Shown one piece after another: positions 1 through 8,691 of a stretch of 64,000 nt of DNA. The stretch covers positions 1,426,001-1,490,000 of the forward strand of contig CP017315.1 of NCBI GenBank assembly GCA_002005325.1. The letters run 5' to 3'. How positions within the stretch are numbered: the stretch's first letter is position 1; the number at the start of each line of letters is the position of its first letter. The notes below the pieces were generated by a model. That model saw only the letters and a list, made by a program, of their open reading frames with translations, made no database searches and was not told where the DNA came from. A program made the translations under genes and the position numbers. Origin of the DNA: Candidatus Tokpelaia hoelldoblerii. GTDB taxonomy: Bacteria > Pseudomonadota > Alphaproteobacteria > Rhizobiales > Rhizobiaceae.

Positions 1-839
1 GCCTTGACGCTGGCGACAATATCAGCAATATCATAGGTGTTGAAAAAATGATGGTCGGCAAAAGTGCGTGTTTGCGCCACAATACCCCCGGCGGCCACAA
101 TACCGGCAAAAAATTTCTGCGGATTGCCGATACCGGCAAAGGCCAGAAAGCGCTCCCCTTCAACCGGCTGCTGCGCTGATGAAATGGAATGGGCATGATC
201 AACAGGCCTGGCGGCGCGCGCGGCAAAACGCACTGCTTCATCCCCCTTTACCCCCTCGCCCATAATCAGCACACCATCACTATAGGCAAGCTGGGTTATC
301 AACGGCGCGCGCAACGGCCCCGCCGGAAAAACCAGCCCATTGCCAATACCGCGCATGGCATCGACAACCAGCAGCGAATAATCAGCATAAAGGCGGCGGC
401 TTTGAAAACCGTCATCCATCACAATAAAATCACAGCCGTCTCTGGCCAGAGCCTGCGCGCCGCGATAGCGGTCCTTGTCAACAACAACATCCGCGTGGGC
501 AGCCAGCAGCAGCGCCTCATCGCCAACATCCCGCGCCCGGTCCCGCGTCACATCAACCTTGTGCGGCCCGCGGACCGAACCGCCAAAACCGCGCATGACA
601 ACGCCCGGCTTCAAGCCGGCTCCTTGCGCGGCGCGCGCAATCGCAATCGCCACCGGCGTTTTGCCCGCACCGCCAAGGGTAAAATTGCCGACACACAAAA
701 CCGGCAGATTGATCTGCGGCGGAATTTTTGTTTCCATATTGCGCTGCGCCACCCGGCCATAGACCCAGGCAGCCGGCTGCAGCAGCGTGCTTAAAAAACC
801 GGTTTTTTCCCACCAGAAATCCGGGGTTTCATTGGCCAT
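1..839 (-). CDS. lpxK: Tetraacyldisaccharide 4'-kinase LpxK (3' end outside window)
   Basis: LpxK phosphorylates the 4' position of the tetraacyldisaccharide lipid A precursor at the inner membrane. About 279 codons are visible, reading without a stop to the window edge, so the C-terminus is missing. The start ATG at 839-837 gives MANETPDFWWEKTG, a typical LpxK amino end. A membrane-associated N-terminal helix is followed by a P-loop around residues 51-61 (GNFTLGGAGKT, with K60), then DDGFQSRR and FPAGPLR, all family hallmarks. The gene overlaps the end of waaA by 11 bp, which suggests coupled translation within a Kdo/lipid A cluster. Identification is firm; only the missing end is unknown. 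Confidence 0.95.
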   Translation of the reverse strand, partial: MANETPDFWWEKTGFLSTLLQPAAWVYGRVAQRNMETKIPPQINLPVLCVGNFTLGGAGKTPVAIAIARAAQGAGLKPGVVMRGFGGSVRGPHKVDVTRDRARDVGDEALLLAAHADVVVDKDRYRGAQALARDGCDFIVMDDGFQSRRLYADYSLLVVDAMRGIGNGLVFPAGPLRAPLITQLAYSDGVLIMGEGVKGDEAVRFAARAARPVDHAHSISSAQQPVEGERFLAFAGIGNPQKFFAGIVAAGGIVAQTRTFADHHFFNTYDIADIVASVK

Positions 840-2154
840 GGCTATCCTCCCGAGCAAGGTTCAACTGGGCGGAAACCGTCAAAGGCTGCAAAAACGGCTT
901 TAATATTTCAAAGCTGCGTTTCAGAGCCCCGGTCATGCCGGATGCGGTTTTGCGCCCTGCTTCAATCATCCTGCGGCGTGTTTCAGGATGTTCCAGCAAA
1001 TGGTGAACACAACCCGCCAGCATGGTGGAGTCATCAACCATCTGCACGGCGGCATTTTCTTTCAGCTTGCGATAGGTCTCGCGAAAATTTTCAATATTCG
1101 GCCCGCTCAAAATCGCTGTGCCGATCAGCGCCGGCTCAAGCGGATTATGCCCGCCCGCCGCCGTCAGTGATTTGCCGACAAAGGCAATTTCCGTCAGCCG
1201 CAGATAAAGCCCCATTTCGCCGATTGTATCACCCAGCAGAATATCTGTCTGCGGTTGCGGCAAGTCACCTGAACTCCTGCGGACATAAGAACAGCCCTGC
1301 ACACGCAGGGTTTCTTCAATCGCCGGTATCCGCTCGATATGACGCGGCACAATAATAGTCAGCAAATCAGGATAGCGTTTATGCAGAATCTTGTGCACCC
1401 GCACCGCCATCAATTCCTCCCCATCATGGGTGGAAATTGCCGCCCAGGTCGGCCTTGCCCCGATCGCCGCCCGATATTTGCGCAATATTTCCGGCGATTG
1501 CGGCAACTCGACATCTGCCTTGAGATTGCCCGACACACGCACTCTTTGCGCACCGAGTTCCTTATAGCGGGCGCTATCCTCTTCACTTTGACAGATAACA
1601 GCGCTGAAGCGCGAAAAAATATCGCGAGCAATCTGTTTATGCTTTTGCCATGAACGGAAAGAACGTGTCGACAGATGCGCATTTAAAAGAATTTGCGGTA
1701 TCTTGCGCCGGTCAAGCTCGATAATGCGCATCGGCCAGATTTCCGATTCACACACCAGCGCCAGATCCGGCCGCCAGTGATCGAGAAAACGCCGCATTGC
1801 GCCGGCCAGATCAAGCGGCACATATTGATGAATCAAGCGCTTGCCAAAGCGTGTTGCCACCAGCTGCGCCGAAGCAAGCGTGCCCGTTGTCAGCAATATG
1901 TGGATACGGAAGGACAAAATCTTTTCAATCATCGGCACCAGCGCCATGGTCTCTCCCACAGAGGCCGCGTGCAGCCAGATGAGCGGCCCTTCAGGCCGGC
2001 GCCTGTCGGTACGCCCCATGCGCTCGCGCAAACGCTTGCGGTCTTCCTTGCCGCGCGCCGCGCGCAAGGCGAGATAGGGCGGAACACAAGGGGTCAGCAA
2101 TGCGCCAAGCCCACGATAGGCTGAAAGCATAAAGCGTGCCGGTATATTTCTCAT
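829..2154 (-). CDS. waaA: 3-deoxy-D-manno-octulosonic acid transferase (Kdo transferase)
   Basis: WaaA (KdtA) adds Kdo residues to lipid IVA at the inner face of the cytoplasmic membrane. The protein has the GT30 layout: an N-terminal membrane anchor (FMLSAYRGLGALLTP), the acceptor-domain motif HAASVGET containing the expected catalytic glutamate, and a C-terminal CMP-Kdo binding half with GGHNPLEPA. I chose the ATG at 2154 (MRNIPARF) because it follows an AGG-rich ribosome site and lies 8 bp after the upstream stop; an in-frame start 33 bp earlier would overlap the acyltransferase gene. About 441 aa, normal for the family. It overlaps lpxK, as often seen in Rhizobiales. Confidence 0.95.
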   Translation of the reverse strand: MRNIPARFMLSAYRGLGALLTPCVPPYLALRAARGKEDRKRLRERMGRTDRRRPEGPLIWLHAASVGETMALVPMIEKILSFRIHILLTTGTLASAQLVATRFGKRLIHQYVPLDLAGAMRRFLDHWRPDLALVCESEIWPMRIIELDRRKIPQILLNAHLSTRSFRSWQKHKQIARDIFSRFSAVICQSEEDSARYKELGAQRVRVSGNLKADVELPQSPEILRKYRAAIGARPTWAAISTHDGEELMAVRVHKILHKRYPDLLTIIVPRHIERIPAIEETLRVQGCSYVRRSSGDLPQPQTDILLGDTIGEMGLYLRLTEIAFVGKSLTAAGGHNPLEPALIGTAILSGPNIENFRETYRKLKENAAVQMVDDSTMLAGCVHHLLEHPETRRRMIEAGRKTASGMTGALKRSFEILKPFLQPLTVSAQLNLAREDSHGQ

Positions 2155-2162
2155 GCCTGCCT

Positions 2163-2924
2163 TTATCCTTCCTTGCCGAGACGGCAATAGGCTTGTGCGG
2201 TTAACGCATTCATGTTTCCGGTCAACTCAAGACGTTTTTTCTCAAGCAGTGCATCATCCGCATCCCCCGGCACATAAAACGCCTCTCCCATCAAAAACAC
2301 CGACCGGCCGAAGGGCAGGGGAATAGCCGTTTTATCCCAGGTCTTTTCCAGTATTTTTTCATGTGAAAAAGCATAAATATAAGGCACAATCGGCCGGCCG
2401 GACAGCTTGGCCAGCAAAATAATACCTTTGCCGGCTTCCCGCGCCGTGGTGTGGGCGATATCGGCAATCATCGCCGTTGTCTTGCCTGCACGCAATGCAC
2501 GGTTGAGCGTCAGCAGCGCCCGCGCCCCGCCCTTGTCGGTATTCTGCTTTTCATCGCGCCCGCCCGAGCCGCGCACGGTTTCAAGCCCCAGCGCCTCACC
2601 CACCCGCGCATTCAATTCGGCATCCGCCGAGCGTGAAAACATTGCAATAATGCTTTCACCGCGCGGCCGCAGAAACGGCCCCATAATATGGCGTCCATGC
2701 CAGAATGTGATGATAAACGGGTTATATTTGCGGTGCGCCTCCCGCGGGTCATCCGAACCTTTGACAAGCGGATTTGTCCAGTAAACAAGACGCAGATAAT
2801 TGGCGATCAGAAAAACCAGCACAGCTTTGATAAAACGCGATTCCATCAACGGCTTGCGGATTTTGCGCCACTTTCTTTTGAAAAACTTTCGTTTCTTCCT
2901 TGCCGGTTTTTCCTCGTCTAGCAT
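2163..2924 (-). CDS. DUF374 lysophospholipid acyltransferase-family protein
   Basis: A 253-aa protein of the DUF374 type, related to lysophospholipid acyltransferases. A very basic N-terminus precedes one hydrophobic segment (about residues 33-50). The motif FWHGRH near residue 74 and the downstream RGSGGRDEKQ fit the family; the usual PDGPRGP-like block appears altered (ADIAHTTAREAGKG). The gene sits directly upstream of waaA in the lipid A cluster, which suggests a role in lipid A or membrane lipid acylation, but the substrate cannot be read from sequence. The ATG at 2924 is preceded by AGGA. Confidence 0.85.
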   Translation of the reverse strand: MLDEEKPARKKRKFFKRKWRKIRKPLMESRFIKAVLVFLIANYLRLVYWTNPLVKGSDDPREAHRKYNPFIITFWHGRHIMGPFLRPRGESIIAMFSRSADAELNARVGEALGLETVRGSGGRDEKQNTDKGGARALLTLNRALRAGKTTAMIADIAHTTAREAGKGIILLAKLSGRPIVPYIYAFSHEKILEKTWDKTAIPLPFGRSVFLMGEAFYVPGDADDALLEKKRLELTGNMNALTAQAYCRLGKEG

Positions 2925-2943
2925 TGTTTTTCCTGCGGATTCC

Positions 2944-3177
2944 TTATACGTCCGGCTCTAAAAGCCTGTGCAGATGCACGATATAGTAGCGCTGCAAGGC
3001 ATTGTCCACGGTTGCTTGCGCCCTGGCTTTCCAGGCCACTTTTGCCGAGGCGAAATCAGGATAAATACCGACAATATCAATTTTATCAAGATCACGGAAT
3101 TCAGTATCGTCAATGTTTTTCAATTCACCGCCGAAAACCAGATGCAGCAATTGTTTCTTTTCGGATTTTTCACTCAT
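2944..3177 (-). CDS. DUF4170 small conserved protein
   Basis: A 77-aa soluble protein matching the DUF4170 pattern (LLHLVFGGELKN near the start, then DIVGIYPDFASAKVAWKARAQ). The function is unknown. It lies between the CysQ-type phosphatase and the DUF374 gene on the same strand with gaps under 20 bp, so it is probably co-transcribed with the lipid A cluster. I chose the ATG at 3177, which has AAGGAG at suitable spacing; a GTG two codons upstream would sit too close to that site. Confidence 0.8.
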   Translation of the reverse strand: MSEKSEKKQLLHLVFGGELKNIDDTEFRDLDKIDIVGIYPDFASAKVAWKARAQATVDNALQRYYIVHLHRLLEPDV

Positions 3178-3192
3178 CTTCACTTTCTCCTT

Positions 3193-3993
3193 TTACAAAT
3201 CTGCTCCGGCAGCAATCTCCAGCAGACCGTCAATCATATCCACGCCGCCTGCAACCAGGAAACCATGACAGAACGGCACTTTCTGATAGGAAACCGGCTG
3301 CTTGTCAAGAGTGCACAGAATACCGCCGCTCTGGCGCAAAATCAGATCCGCCGCAGCAATATCCCAGTCATGGCAATCAGGGCGGATGAAAACGCCGTCA
3401 AGGGTGCCACGGCTGAGCAAAGCCAGCCGATAGGCAAGCGAAGAAACATGCTTTTCAAATGTTAACTGTGGCAGGCACGCCGCCGGCAATCTTTTCGCTA
3501 TGGATGTGCGGCAGGAAATGCGCCTTTGCTCATGCGCCTCACGTGTCGCCACGCGGATAACCTCACCATTACACAAAGCGGGCTTGCCTTCCCGCGCGCT
3601 GTAATGCTCGGCCTTGGCCGGGCATTCAAGCACACCGGCCAGCGGGCGGCCATCTTCCACCACGGCGACGGAGACGCACCAGTCCGCCCGTTTTTCCAGA
3701 AAACCGCGGGTGCCGTCAATCGGGTCAACAATAAATGTGCGGCGGAATGTCTGTCCCTGGCGTTCATCTGCGGTTTCTTCCGAAATCCAGCCATAATCAG
3801 GACGCGCCGCCAGCAATGTCCGTTTCAAAAAAGCGTCCACGGCAAAATCCGCCTCGCTGACCGGCGAATTGCCTTCCTTGATCCAGACATCCGGCGCATG
3901 GCCGAAATAACGCATGGCGATAGCCCCGGCCTCACGCGCGGCATGGCTGAGCAGGGCGAGATCATCGGCAGGAGCAGGGCTATTTACCGGCAA
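3193..3993 (-). CDS. cysQ: Inositol monophosphatase-family 3'(2'),5'-bisphosphate nucleotidase (CysQ-like)
   Basis: A 266-aa Mg-dependent phosphatase of the FIG/IMPase superfamily, probably hydrolysing 3'-phosphoadenosine 5'-phosphate. The metal and active-site motifs are complete: SEET near residue 71, DPIDGTRGF near residues 90-98, and WDIAAADLIL in the last third. The start is a TTG at 3993 with GAAGGA seven bases upstream; it overlaps the end of the PmbA gene by 14 bp. Substrate assignment between CysQ and other family members rests on the motif spacing and the Rhizobiales gene order, so the symbol is somewhat less certain than the family. Confidence 0.85.
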   Translation of the reverse strand: MPVNSPAPADDLALLSHAAREAGAIAMRYFGHAPDVWIKEGNSPVSEADFAVDAFLKRTLLAARPDYGWISEETADERQGQTFRRTFIVDPIDGTRGFLEKRADWCVSVAVVEDGRPLAGVLECPAKAEHYSAREGKPALCNGEVIRVATREAHEQRRISCRTSIAKRLPAACLPQLTFEKHVSSLAYRLALLSRGTLDGVFIRPDCHDWDIAAADLILRQSGGILCTLDKQPVSYQKVPFCHGFLVAGGVDMIDGLLEIAAGADL

Positions 3994-5317
3994 GGGTCAT
4001 TCCTTCAATCAGCAGTGTCGGCGCGGCGGCGCCATAACGCCGGTCAAGATCATTCGCCGGTGTCAGATGGGCGAACATATGCAGCAGATCCGAACCCAGC
4101 GTCACCCCACTCACCGGATAGCTCAACTCACCGTTTTCAATCCAGAAGCCAGAAGCACCGCGGCTGTACTGGCCGGTGACAAAATCCACCCCGTGGCCAA
4201 ACAGCTCACTGACATAAAAGCCGTTTTTAATTGTCTTTATCATATCCGCCGGAGCAACATCACCGGCTTCAATGGCAAAATTCGTGCTCGCCGGCACAAC
4301 AGAGGTGCCTGCACGCACCCCGCGCCCGTTGGTTTCCAGCCCCAGTTCACGCGCGCTGGCGCTTGACAGCAGCCAGTTGCGCAAAACACCGTCTTCAATA
4401 ATATCGAGCGCTTTGCCTTCCACTCCCTCACCGTCAAAAGGGCGGGACGCCACACCGCGCACGCGCAATGGATCATCACTGACACGCACGCCGGAACGCA
4501 TGATTTTCTGTCCCATATGGTCACGCAGCAGGCTTGTCCTGCGCACGACAGCTGCCCCGTTGACCATCCCCGCCAGATGACCGGCAATGCCGCGCGCCAC
4601 CCGCGGGTCAAACACCACATCAACACGGCCGGTGCCGGCCTGCCTTGCCCCCAGGCGGCGTACCGCCCTTGCCCCCGCACGCGCGCCGACATCGGCACTG
4701 GTTTCAAGATCGGCAAAATGCAGGGCAGAGGTATAATCATAATCACGCTCCATCGCCGTGCCATCACCCGCCACAACACTGCACGAGCGTGAAAACCGCG
4801 AAGACAAGGTCTGGCCGCAAAAGCCGTGGCTGGTGACAAGCACAAAACCGCCCGCACCCGCTGAAGCCCCCACACCGCCGGAATTGGTGACGCCCTTGAC
4901 ACCCAGCGCCGCCTCTTCCATGGCCAGCGCGTCACGGGTCAGTTGTCCGCTATCCGGCTCAACCGTATCAACCAGTTCAAGATCACGGATATTTTTTGCC
5001 AGCAATGCGCTGTCCGCCAGCCCCTCAAACGGATTTTCCGGCGCAACACGCGCCATGGCGACAGCCCGGGCGGCAAGATCCGCCGGTTCGCCCACCTTGT
5101 TGGCAGTGATGGAAGCCGTGCGATTGCCGACAAATACCCGCAGGCTGAAAGCATCGCTTTCCCCTGATGAGGTCGCCTCAACCTTGCCGTGGCGCACACT
5201 GACACTGCGCCCGCTTGAGCGGGCGACAACCGCGTCAGAAGCATCCGCACCGGCGCGTTTCGCCGCTTCAACCAATGCTGAAGCCCTGTCCAGCAATTCC
5301 TGTGTTGCCCTGTCCAT
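3980..5317 (-). CDS. pmbA: PmbA/TldE-type protease subunit
   Basis: A 445-aa member of the TldD/PmbA family. TldD and PmbA (TldE) form a heterodimeric cytosolic protease that processes small peptides; TldE-type subunits lack the metal site. The C-terminal block FGHGVDFVTGQYSRGASGFW followed by YPVSGVTLGSDLL is characteristic of the PmbA branch, and I see no HExxxH motif, consistent with TldE. The ATG at 5317 has a strong AGGAGG site. It is immediately followed by the CysQ-type gene. A tldD partner is not in this window. Confidence 0.9.
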   Translation of the reverse strand: MDRATQELLDRASALVEAAKRAGADASDAVVARSSGRSVSVRHGKVEATSSGESDAFSLRVFVGNRTASITANKVGEPADLAARAVAMARVAPENPFEGLADSALLAKNIRDLELVDTVEPDSGQLTRDALAMEEAALGVKGVTNSGGVGASAGAGGFVLVTSHGFCGQTLSSRFSRSCSVVAGDGTAMERDYDYTSALHFADLETSADVGARAGARAVRRLGARQAGTGRVDVVFDPRVARGIAGHLAGMVNGAAVVRRTSLLRDHMGQKIMRSGVRVSDDPLRVRGVASRPFDGEGVEGKALDIIEDGVLRNWLLSSASARELGLETNGRGVRAGTSVVPASTNFAIEAGDVAPADMIKTIKNGFYVSELFGHGVDFVTGQYSRGASGFWIENGELSYPVSGVTLGSDLLHMFAHLTPANDLDRRYGAAAPTLLIEGMTLAGK

Positions 5318-5337
5318 TTCCGGCTTTCCTCCTGTTA

Positions 5338-6654
5338 TCAGTCTTTCATCGGCCCGACCATGGAAATAGCCGGTTCGGCCCCAAGCAGTTTTCTGGCAAT
5401 GGCGTTGACGTCCTCCAGCGTCACCGCATTGATAAGCGCTGCGCGTTTTTCAATATAGTCCATCGGCAGGCGCTGTTCCTGCAAGCTGACCAGCGTAGCG
5501 GCGATATCGGTTGACGAGCGCATATTCCGCACCGCATAAGCGCCGATAATATAGCTTTTCGCTTCCGCCAGTTCTTCAGCGCTGATGCCCTCATCGACCA
5601 TTTTCCTCACTTCACTGCGAATGGTTTTCAGCGAATTCTGCGCCTGCTCGGCCCGCGTCGCCGTGTTGATCACCAGCATTGAGGCATAATCCCTGTTCAC
5701 CAGACTGGAATTGATACCATAGGCCAGTCCTTGCTTCTCACGCACCTGCGCAAAAAGCCGCGAGGTCAGGCCCGGGCCGCCAAGCGTATAATTCATCAGA
5801 TAGGCGGCATAATATTGCGGATCAGCCCGTTCCACCGCGGGATAGACAAGCGTAATCGTCGTTTGCGGCATATCATAACGCACAGTCGACAGCCCGTTAA
5901 GGTGCAGTCTGGCCGGTGCAACCGGCCGCAACTGCGCCTTTTGCGGCAAGGCATCAAACAGCCGGGTCATGATTTTTTCCGCTTCCTGCGGCGACAGCGC
6001 ACCGACAATGGCAACAGTGACATTGTCACGGGCAAAAAGCCTGCCATGGGCAACACGCAAATCATCACGGGTGATTTTGCCAAGCGTTTCCGGCGTTGTC
6101 CAGTTGGCATAGGGGTGATCGCCATAAATCATCGTGGCAAATTTACGCTGGGCAATGGTTTCAGGCTTTTTTTCCACCGAATGCAGGCCGGCCACCATCT
6201 GTTCACGCACCCGCTCAAACGCATCCGCGTCAAAGCGCGGTTTCTGCACGGCCTGCGCCAGCAGCTTCACCGCCGCATCGCGGTTTTCCGCCAGCACCCG
6301 CAAACTGCCACCGATCGCATCGGCTGTTGACCAGAAGCTGACATCAGCACCCAGGTCATCCATCTGCGCCTGAAACGCCCTGGAGGAAAGATTGCCCGCT
6401 CCTTCATCAAGCAGGCTGCCCAGCAAATCGGCCTGGCCGGATTTTCCGGCCGGGTCCTGCACATCGCCGCCCTTAAAGGAAAAACGAACAGCGACAATCG
6501 GTACGCTGTGATCTTCAACCAGCCAGCCCTTGACCCCGCCTTGAGATGAAATTTCCTGAATAGCAAGAGCATGGGCGCCGCTGCCAAAAGAAAGCACAAC
6601 CAGAAAGGCAAAGGCAAAGCGCGTCAGGAAACGGAAAAAACTGTTGGTTTTCAT
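5338..6654 (-). CDS. M16-family peptidase-like protein lacking the zinc motif (exported)
   Basis: A 438-aa exported M16 (pitrilysin/insulinase-like) protein. The ATG at 6654 gives a clear signal peptide (MKTNSFFRFLTRFAFAFLVV, ending near AHA) and has AGGAAG upstream. At the position where active members carry HxxEH the sequence reads ADLLGSLLDEG (about residues 76-86), so zinc binding and catalysis are lost. The C-terminal M16 domain (GGPGLTSRLFAQVREKQGLAYG) is intact. It follows the catalytic M16 gene by 22 bp. By analogy with heterodimeric M16B proteases, I infer that it is the non-catalytic partner. Confidence 0.9.
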   Translation of the reverse strand: MKTNSFFRFLTRFAFAFLVVLSFGSGAHALAIQEISSQGGVKGWLVEDHSVPIVAVRFSFKGGDVQDPAGKSGQADLLGSLLDEGAGNLSSRAFQAQMDDLGADVSFWSTADAIGGSLRVLAENRDAAVKLLAQAVQKPRFDADAFERVREQMVAGLHSVEKKPETIAQRKFATMIYGDHPYANWTTPETLGKITRDDLRVAHGRLFARDNVTVAIVGALSPQEAEKIMTRLFDALPQKAQLRPVAPARLHLNGLSTVRYDMPQTTITLVYPAVERADPQYYAAYLMNYTLGGPGLTSRLFAQVREKQGLAYGINSSLVNRDYASMLVINTATRAEQAQNSLKTIRSEVRKMVDEGISAEELAEAKSYIIGAYAVRNMRSSTDIAATLVSLQEQRLPMDYIEKRAALINAVTLEDVNAIARKLLGAEPAISMVGPMKD

Positions 6655-6676
6655 AATGGAACTCTTCCTTTTGCAA

Positions 6677-8098
6677 TTATTTTCCGGCCGGCTGTTTTCC
6701 CGCTGCCCGGGGCGGCAAAAGCTGTGAAACCACACCGCGATCCGCACCGAGATATTGCTGTGCAGCAGCTTTGATATCCGCCGGCCTGACGGTTTTCAGA
6801 CGATCAACCCAGGTGTCGATTTGCTCCAGCGTCATGCCTGTTGTCAAAGCCGCGCCATAAAACTGCGCCATCCCTTCCGGGTTATCGCGCGAAAAAACCA
6901 GTGTTTTCACATATCGTCTGATCGCCTGTTCAAGTTCGCTCCCGCTGACACCATCACGGGCAATAGCGGCAATCTCGGCATCCACCGCCGCGCGCAGCGC
7001 CGCGATATCCGCCTCGCCGCGCGGCATGGCATAAACATAGAATGTGCCGTCATCCACCGCCGAGCCCTGATACCCCGCCTGCACAGCAGCGGCAATACCC
7101 TTGTCAACAACAAGATGCTGGTAAAGGCGGCTGCGGCTTGAACCACCGAGAATTTCACCCAGCAGATCCAGCGCTTCAGCCTGCCCGGCCTTGGCGGTAT
7201 GATAGGACGGCACGACCCAGTTCTGCTGGTATGTCGGTTCGCTCACCCGCGGGTCATACATAACAACCTCACGCACAGTGCGGCTTGCCGGTTCCTGCGG
7301 GCGGACGCGCGCACCCGTTTCAACACGACGCCCTATCCTGCCATAAGTCGCCAGCGCCAGATCACGCACTGTTTCCGGCTCAACATCACCGGCGACAATC
7401 AGCACCGCATTGTTGGGCGTATAAAAACGGTCATAAAAGGCAATGGCGTCATCACGTGTCAAAGCTTCCATTTCCTGCTTCCAGCCGATAACCGGATTGC
7501 GATAGGGGCTGTTGAGAAACAGGACAGCACGGCTTTCTTCCGCCAGCATGGCGACGGGGCTGTTATCGGTGCGCATGCGGCGCTCCTCAATAATCACCTG
7601 CCGTTCGGGCGCGATCACCTCATCCGACAGGATGAGATTCGCCATCCGGTCAGACTCATACCGCATCATCTGTTCCAGATATTGTGTTGCGACACTTTGA
7701 TAATAGGCGGTGAAGTCATAAGAGGTGAAAGCGTTTTCCTCACCGCCAACGGCGGCGACTTTTCTGGAAAACTCTCCGGCCGGGTAATTTTTTGTCCCCT
7801 TGAACATCAAATGTTCAAGAAAATGGGCAATCCCGGTGCGGCCCTGCGGCTCATCAGCCGAACCGGCACGGTACCAGATCATCTGTGTCACCACCGGCGC
7901 GCGGTGGTCGGGCAGCACGACAACCTGCAAACCATTGGCAAGGGTAAAGGTTTTTGCCGTGCCCACGGTGCGGATATCCGGTAAAGACCCATTTTCAGCC
8001 GCCACGGACGGCAGCGTCTCTTGCGCAAAAACCGGCGCACCGGAAAGCATTGTGCCGAACAAGGCGGAAAACATGACTGTCTTTACAATACCGGACAT
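6677..8098 (-). CDS. M16-family zinc metallopeptidase (exported, catalytic)
   Basis: A 473-aa periplasmic metallopeptidase. The start at 8098 (MSGIVKTVMF) has GAAGGG upstream and yields a signal peptide ending near VFAQ. The inverted zinc motif HFLEH is at residues 92-96 (H92, E95, H96), followed by MFKGT as in processing-peptidase-like M16B enzymes. The second, inactive M16 domain has GGSSRSRLYQHLVVDKGIAAAV. It pairs with the downstream HxxEH-less M16 protein. Substrate is unknown; envelope protein quality control is an inference. Confidence 0.92.
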   Translation of the reverse strand: MSGIVKTVMFSALFGTMLSGAPVFAQETLPSVAAENGSLPDIRTVGTAKTFTLANGLQVVVLPDHRAPVVTQMIWYRAGSADEPQGRTGIAHFLEHLMFKGTKNYPAGEFSRKVAAVGGEENAFTSYDFTAYYQSVATQYLEQMMRYESDRMANLILSDEVIAPERQVIIEERRMRTDNSPVAMLAEESRAVLFLNSPYRNPVIGWKQEMEALTRDDAIAFYDRFYTPNNAVLIVAGDVEPETVRDLALATYGRIGRRVETGARVRPQEPASRTVREVVMYDPRVSEPTYQQNWVVPSYHTAKAGQAEALDLLGEILGGSSRSRLYQHLVVDKGIAAAVQAGYQGSAVDDGTFYVYAMPRGEADIAALRAAVDAEIAAIARDGVSGSELEQAIRRYVKTLVFSRDNPEGMAQFYGAALTTGMTLEQIDTWVDRLKTVRPADIKAAAQQYLGADRGVVSQLLPPRAAGKQPAGK

Positions 8099-8133
8099 GA
8101 AACAGTCCCTTCTTTTATCACAAAAAATCAATG

Positions 8134-8691
8134 TCATTGCGACACAGTATAAAACCGCAATGTTGTGCGGCCATAATGACGTTCATCAGCCATAATGAAA
8201 CATGAGGGTAAATTTATGACTACCTCGCTTGCCTCTTCCAGAACAAGTATGGCTTCTTTATGAAGCCAGCCACCGGACAGCGCCGAAATAAAGGCTTTTT
8301 CCCCCAATCCTTTGCCGTAGGGCGGATCGGCAAACACCAGATCAAACGGAATCATGGTGCCGATCGCGCCAAGTTCCGTGGCGTCACGGCGCAAAACCCG
8401 CGCCACACCGGTTAAAGCAAAAGCTTCAATATTGGCGCGGATAAGGCCGCGCCCTTCAACAGACTCTTCAACAAACACCGCAGCCTTTGCCCCGCGTGAC
8501 AGCGCCTCTACCCCCAGCGCGCCGGTACCGGCAAAAAGGTCAAGCACCCGCACACCTCCAAGCGAGCCGCCAAAGCGGTGCTCAAGAATATTAAACAGGC
8601 TTTCACGGCTGCGGTCGCTGGTCGGGCGTATCGCCTGACTGCGCGGCATGGCCAGCGGCCGCCCGCGCAATCTACCGCCGACGATCCGCAC
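8134..8691 (-). CDS. rsmD: 16S rRNA (guanine(966)-N(2))-methyltransferase RsmD
   Basis: RsmD methylates G966 of 16S rRNA using SAM. The 185-aa protein starts with the family signature V/MRIVGGRLRGR, has the SAM-binding motif DLFAGTGALG at residues 51-60 and the catalytic DPPYG at 122-126. The start is a GTG at 8691 preceded by AGGAAGGG at good spacing; the long open frame upstream is only the antiphase of the repeat region in the preceding gene. It overlaps the end of the pseudouridine synthase gene by 20 bp, so translation may be coupled. Confidence 0.93.
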   Translation of the reverse strand: MRIVGGRLRGRPLAMPRSQAIRPTSDRSRESLFNILEHRFGGSLGGVRVLDLFAGTGALGVEALSRGAKAAVFVEESVEGRGLIRANIEAFALTGVARVLRRDATELGAIGTMIPFDLVFADPPYGKGLGEKAFISALSGGWLHKEAILVLEEASEVVINLPSCFIMADERHYGRTTLRFYTVSQ

